Source: Candidatus Atribacter alterifermentans
GTDB taxonomy: Bacteria > Atribacterota > Atribacteria > Atribacterales > Atribacteraceae
Assembly: GCA_012517635.1 (NCBI GenBank)
Contig: JAAYUP010000426.1
Coordinates: 1-5,253 of the forward strand
Direction of reading: 5' to 3'
DNA: 5,253 nt
Positions 5,103 through 5,253 of this stretch are shown here, one piece after another. Position 1 is the stretch's first letter, and each line of letters begins with the position of its first letter. The notes under the pieces were generated by a model. That model was not told where the DNA came from. It saw only the letters and a list, made by a program, of their open reading frames with translations, and did no database searches. The position numbers and the translations under genes are program-made.

Positions 5103-5253
5103 TAACTCTGGATTTCGATCTTTTTAAAAATAGTAAGAAGATCATGTATATAATTATTTTCACCATCTATAAGGGTCATACCTTGAGCGTATTTTTCTCC
5201 AATCGACCTTTCAAATGGTATTCTCCCTAATATATCAATACCTTTTTCCCGAC
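5102..5253 (-). CDS. MinD-superfamily ATPase, C-terminal end only (partial)
   Basis: The minus strand has an open frame running in from the window edge to a TAG at 5104-5102, encoding the last 49 residues of a protein. It reads REKGIDILGRIPFERSIGEK and continues YAQGMTLIDG before an alpha-helical tail. The stretch aligns with the C-terminus of the complete ATPase at 3876-4775 (EIPFDDDVVRSMTVGLSTIE): both have a beta strand leading into IPF, a charged helix and a short acidic strand. This is the usual end of MinD/COG1149 P-loop ATPases, where the IP(F/Y) segment lies in the core fold. In anaerobes these ATPases often come as adjacent paralogues, which fits the position and strand here. The nucleotide-binding and ferredoxin parts would lie outside the window, so the presence of Fe-S cysteines cannot be seen. 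The family call is fairly sure; the subfamily is inferred from the neighbour. Confidence 0.82.
   Translation of the reverse strand, partial: REKGIDILGRIPFERSIGEKYAQGMTLIDGENNYIHDLLTIFKKIEIQS

Noticed and set aside
4927..5166. Minus-strand open frame of 79 codons
   Set aside because: It runs through the GGGAGAGG repeat (giving a PHLHPLPIGER-type peptide, typical of translated repeats) and overlaps the end of the partial ATPase frame.
1..5253. CRISPR array, tRNA or rRNA genes
   Set aside because: No regularly spaced identical repeats, tRNA cloverleaf or rRNA-like sequence was seen; the repeats present are dispersed palindromes.

Overview
This is an AT-rich bacterial window in which every supported gene lies on the minus strand. 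Starts are ATG, mostly behind good Shine-Dalgarno sequences (AAGGAG, GAGGAG, GGAG). The content (ferredoxin-domain MinD-type ATPases, an Mrp/Nbp35 ATPase, a radical SAM enzyme of the COG0731 type and a COG1237 metallo-beta-lactamase-fold protein) is typical of strict anaerobes such as Clostridia, Thermotogae, Atribacterota or anaerobic Desulfobacterota. The sequence does not let me choose among these.

Layout, read in the direction of transcription from right to left. (1) 5253-5102: the last 49 residues of a second MinD-like ATPase, cut by the window edge. (2) 5101-4776: 326 bases without a gene, filled with palindromic interspersed repeats and a weak promoter candidate. (3) 4775-1232: a probable four-gene operon with gaps of 5, 52 and 37 bases, made of a ferredoxin-domain MinD-type ATPase, an MBL-fold hydrolase, a radical SAM protein and a xylose-isomerase-like TIM-barrel protein. 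(4) 1231-1030: a 202-base spacer with stacked perfect hairpins. (5) 1029-274: an Mrp/ApbC-type Fe-S carrier ATPase. (6) 273-1: a convincing intrinsic terminator at about 204-165, then two repeat elements and no gene.

How the genes may work together: two or three P-loop ATPases of the SIMIBI/MinD class, two of them apparently of the Fe-S ferredoxin-domain type, sit beside a radical SAM enzyme and an MBL protein. This recalls anaerobe clusters linked to maturation of iron-sulfur or other metal cofactors. The ATPase families and motifs are read from the sequence; the shared cofactor-assembly role is inference. The TIM-barrel gene is the least expected member.

The most distinctive non-coding signal is the repeat landscape. 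A two-hairpin element of about 52 bases occurs twice (1135-1186 and 4821-4873). A GGGAGAGG-type hairpin element also occurs twice (78-117 and 4957-4996), and its right-hand copy forms one end of a MITE-like unit of about 107 bases with imperfect terminal inverted repeats.
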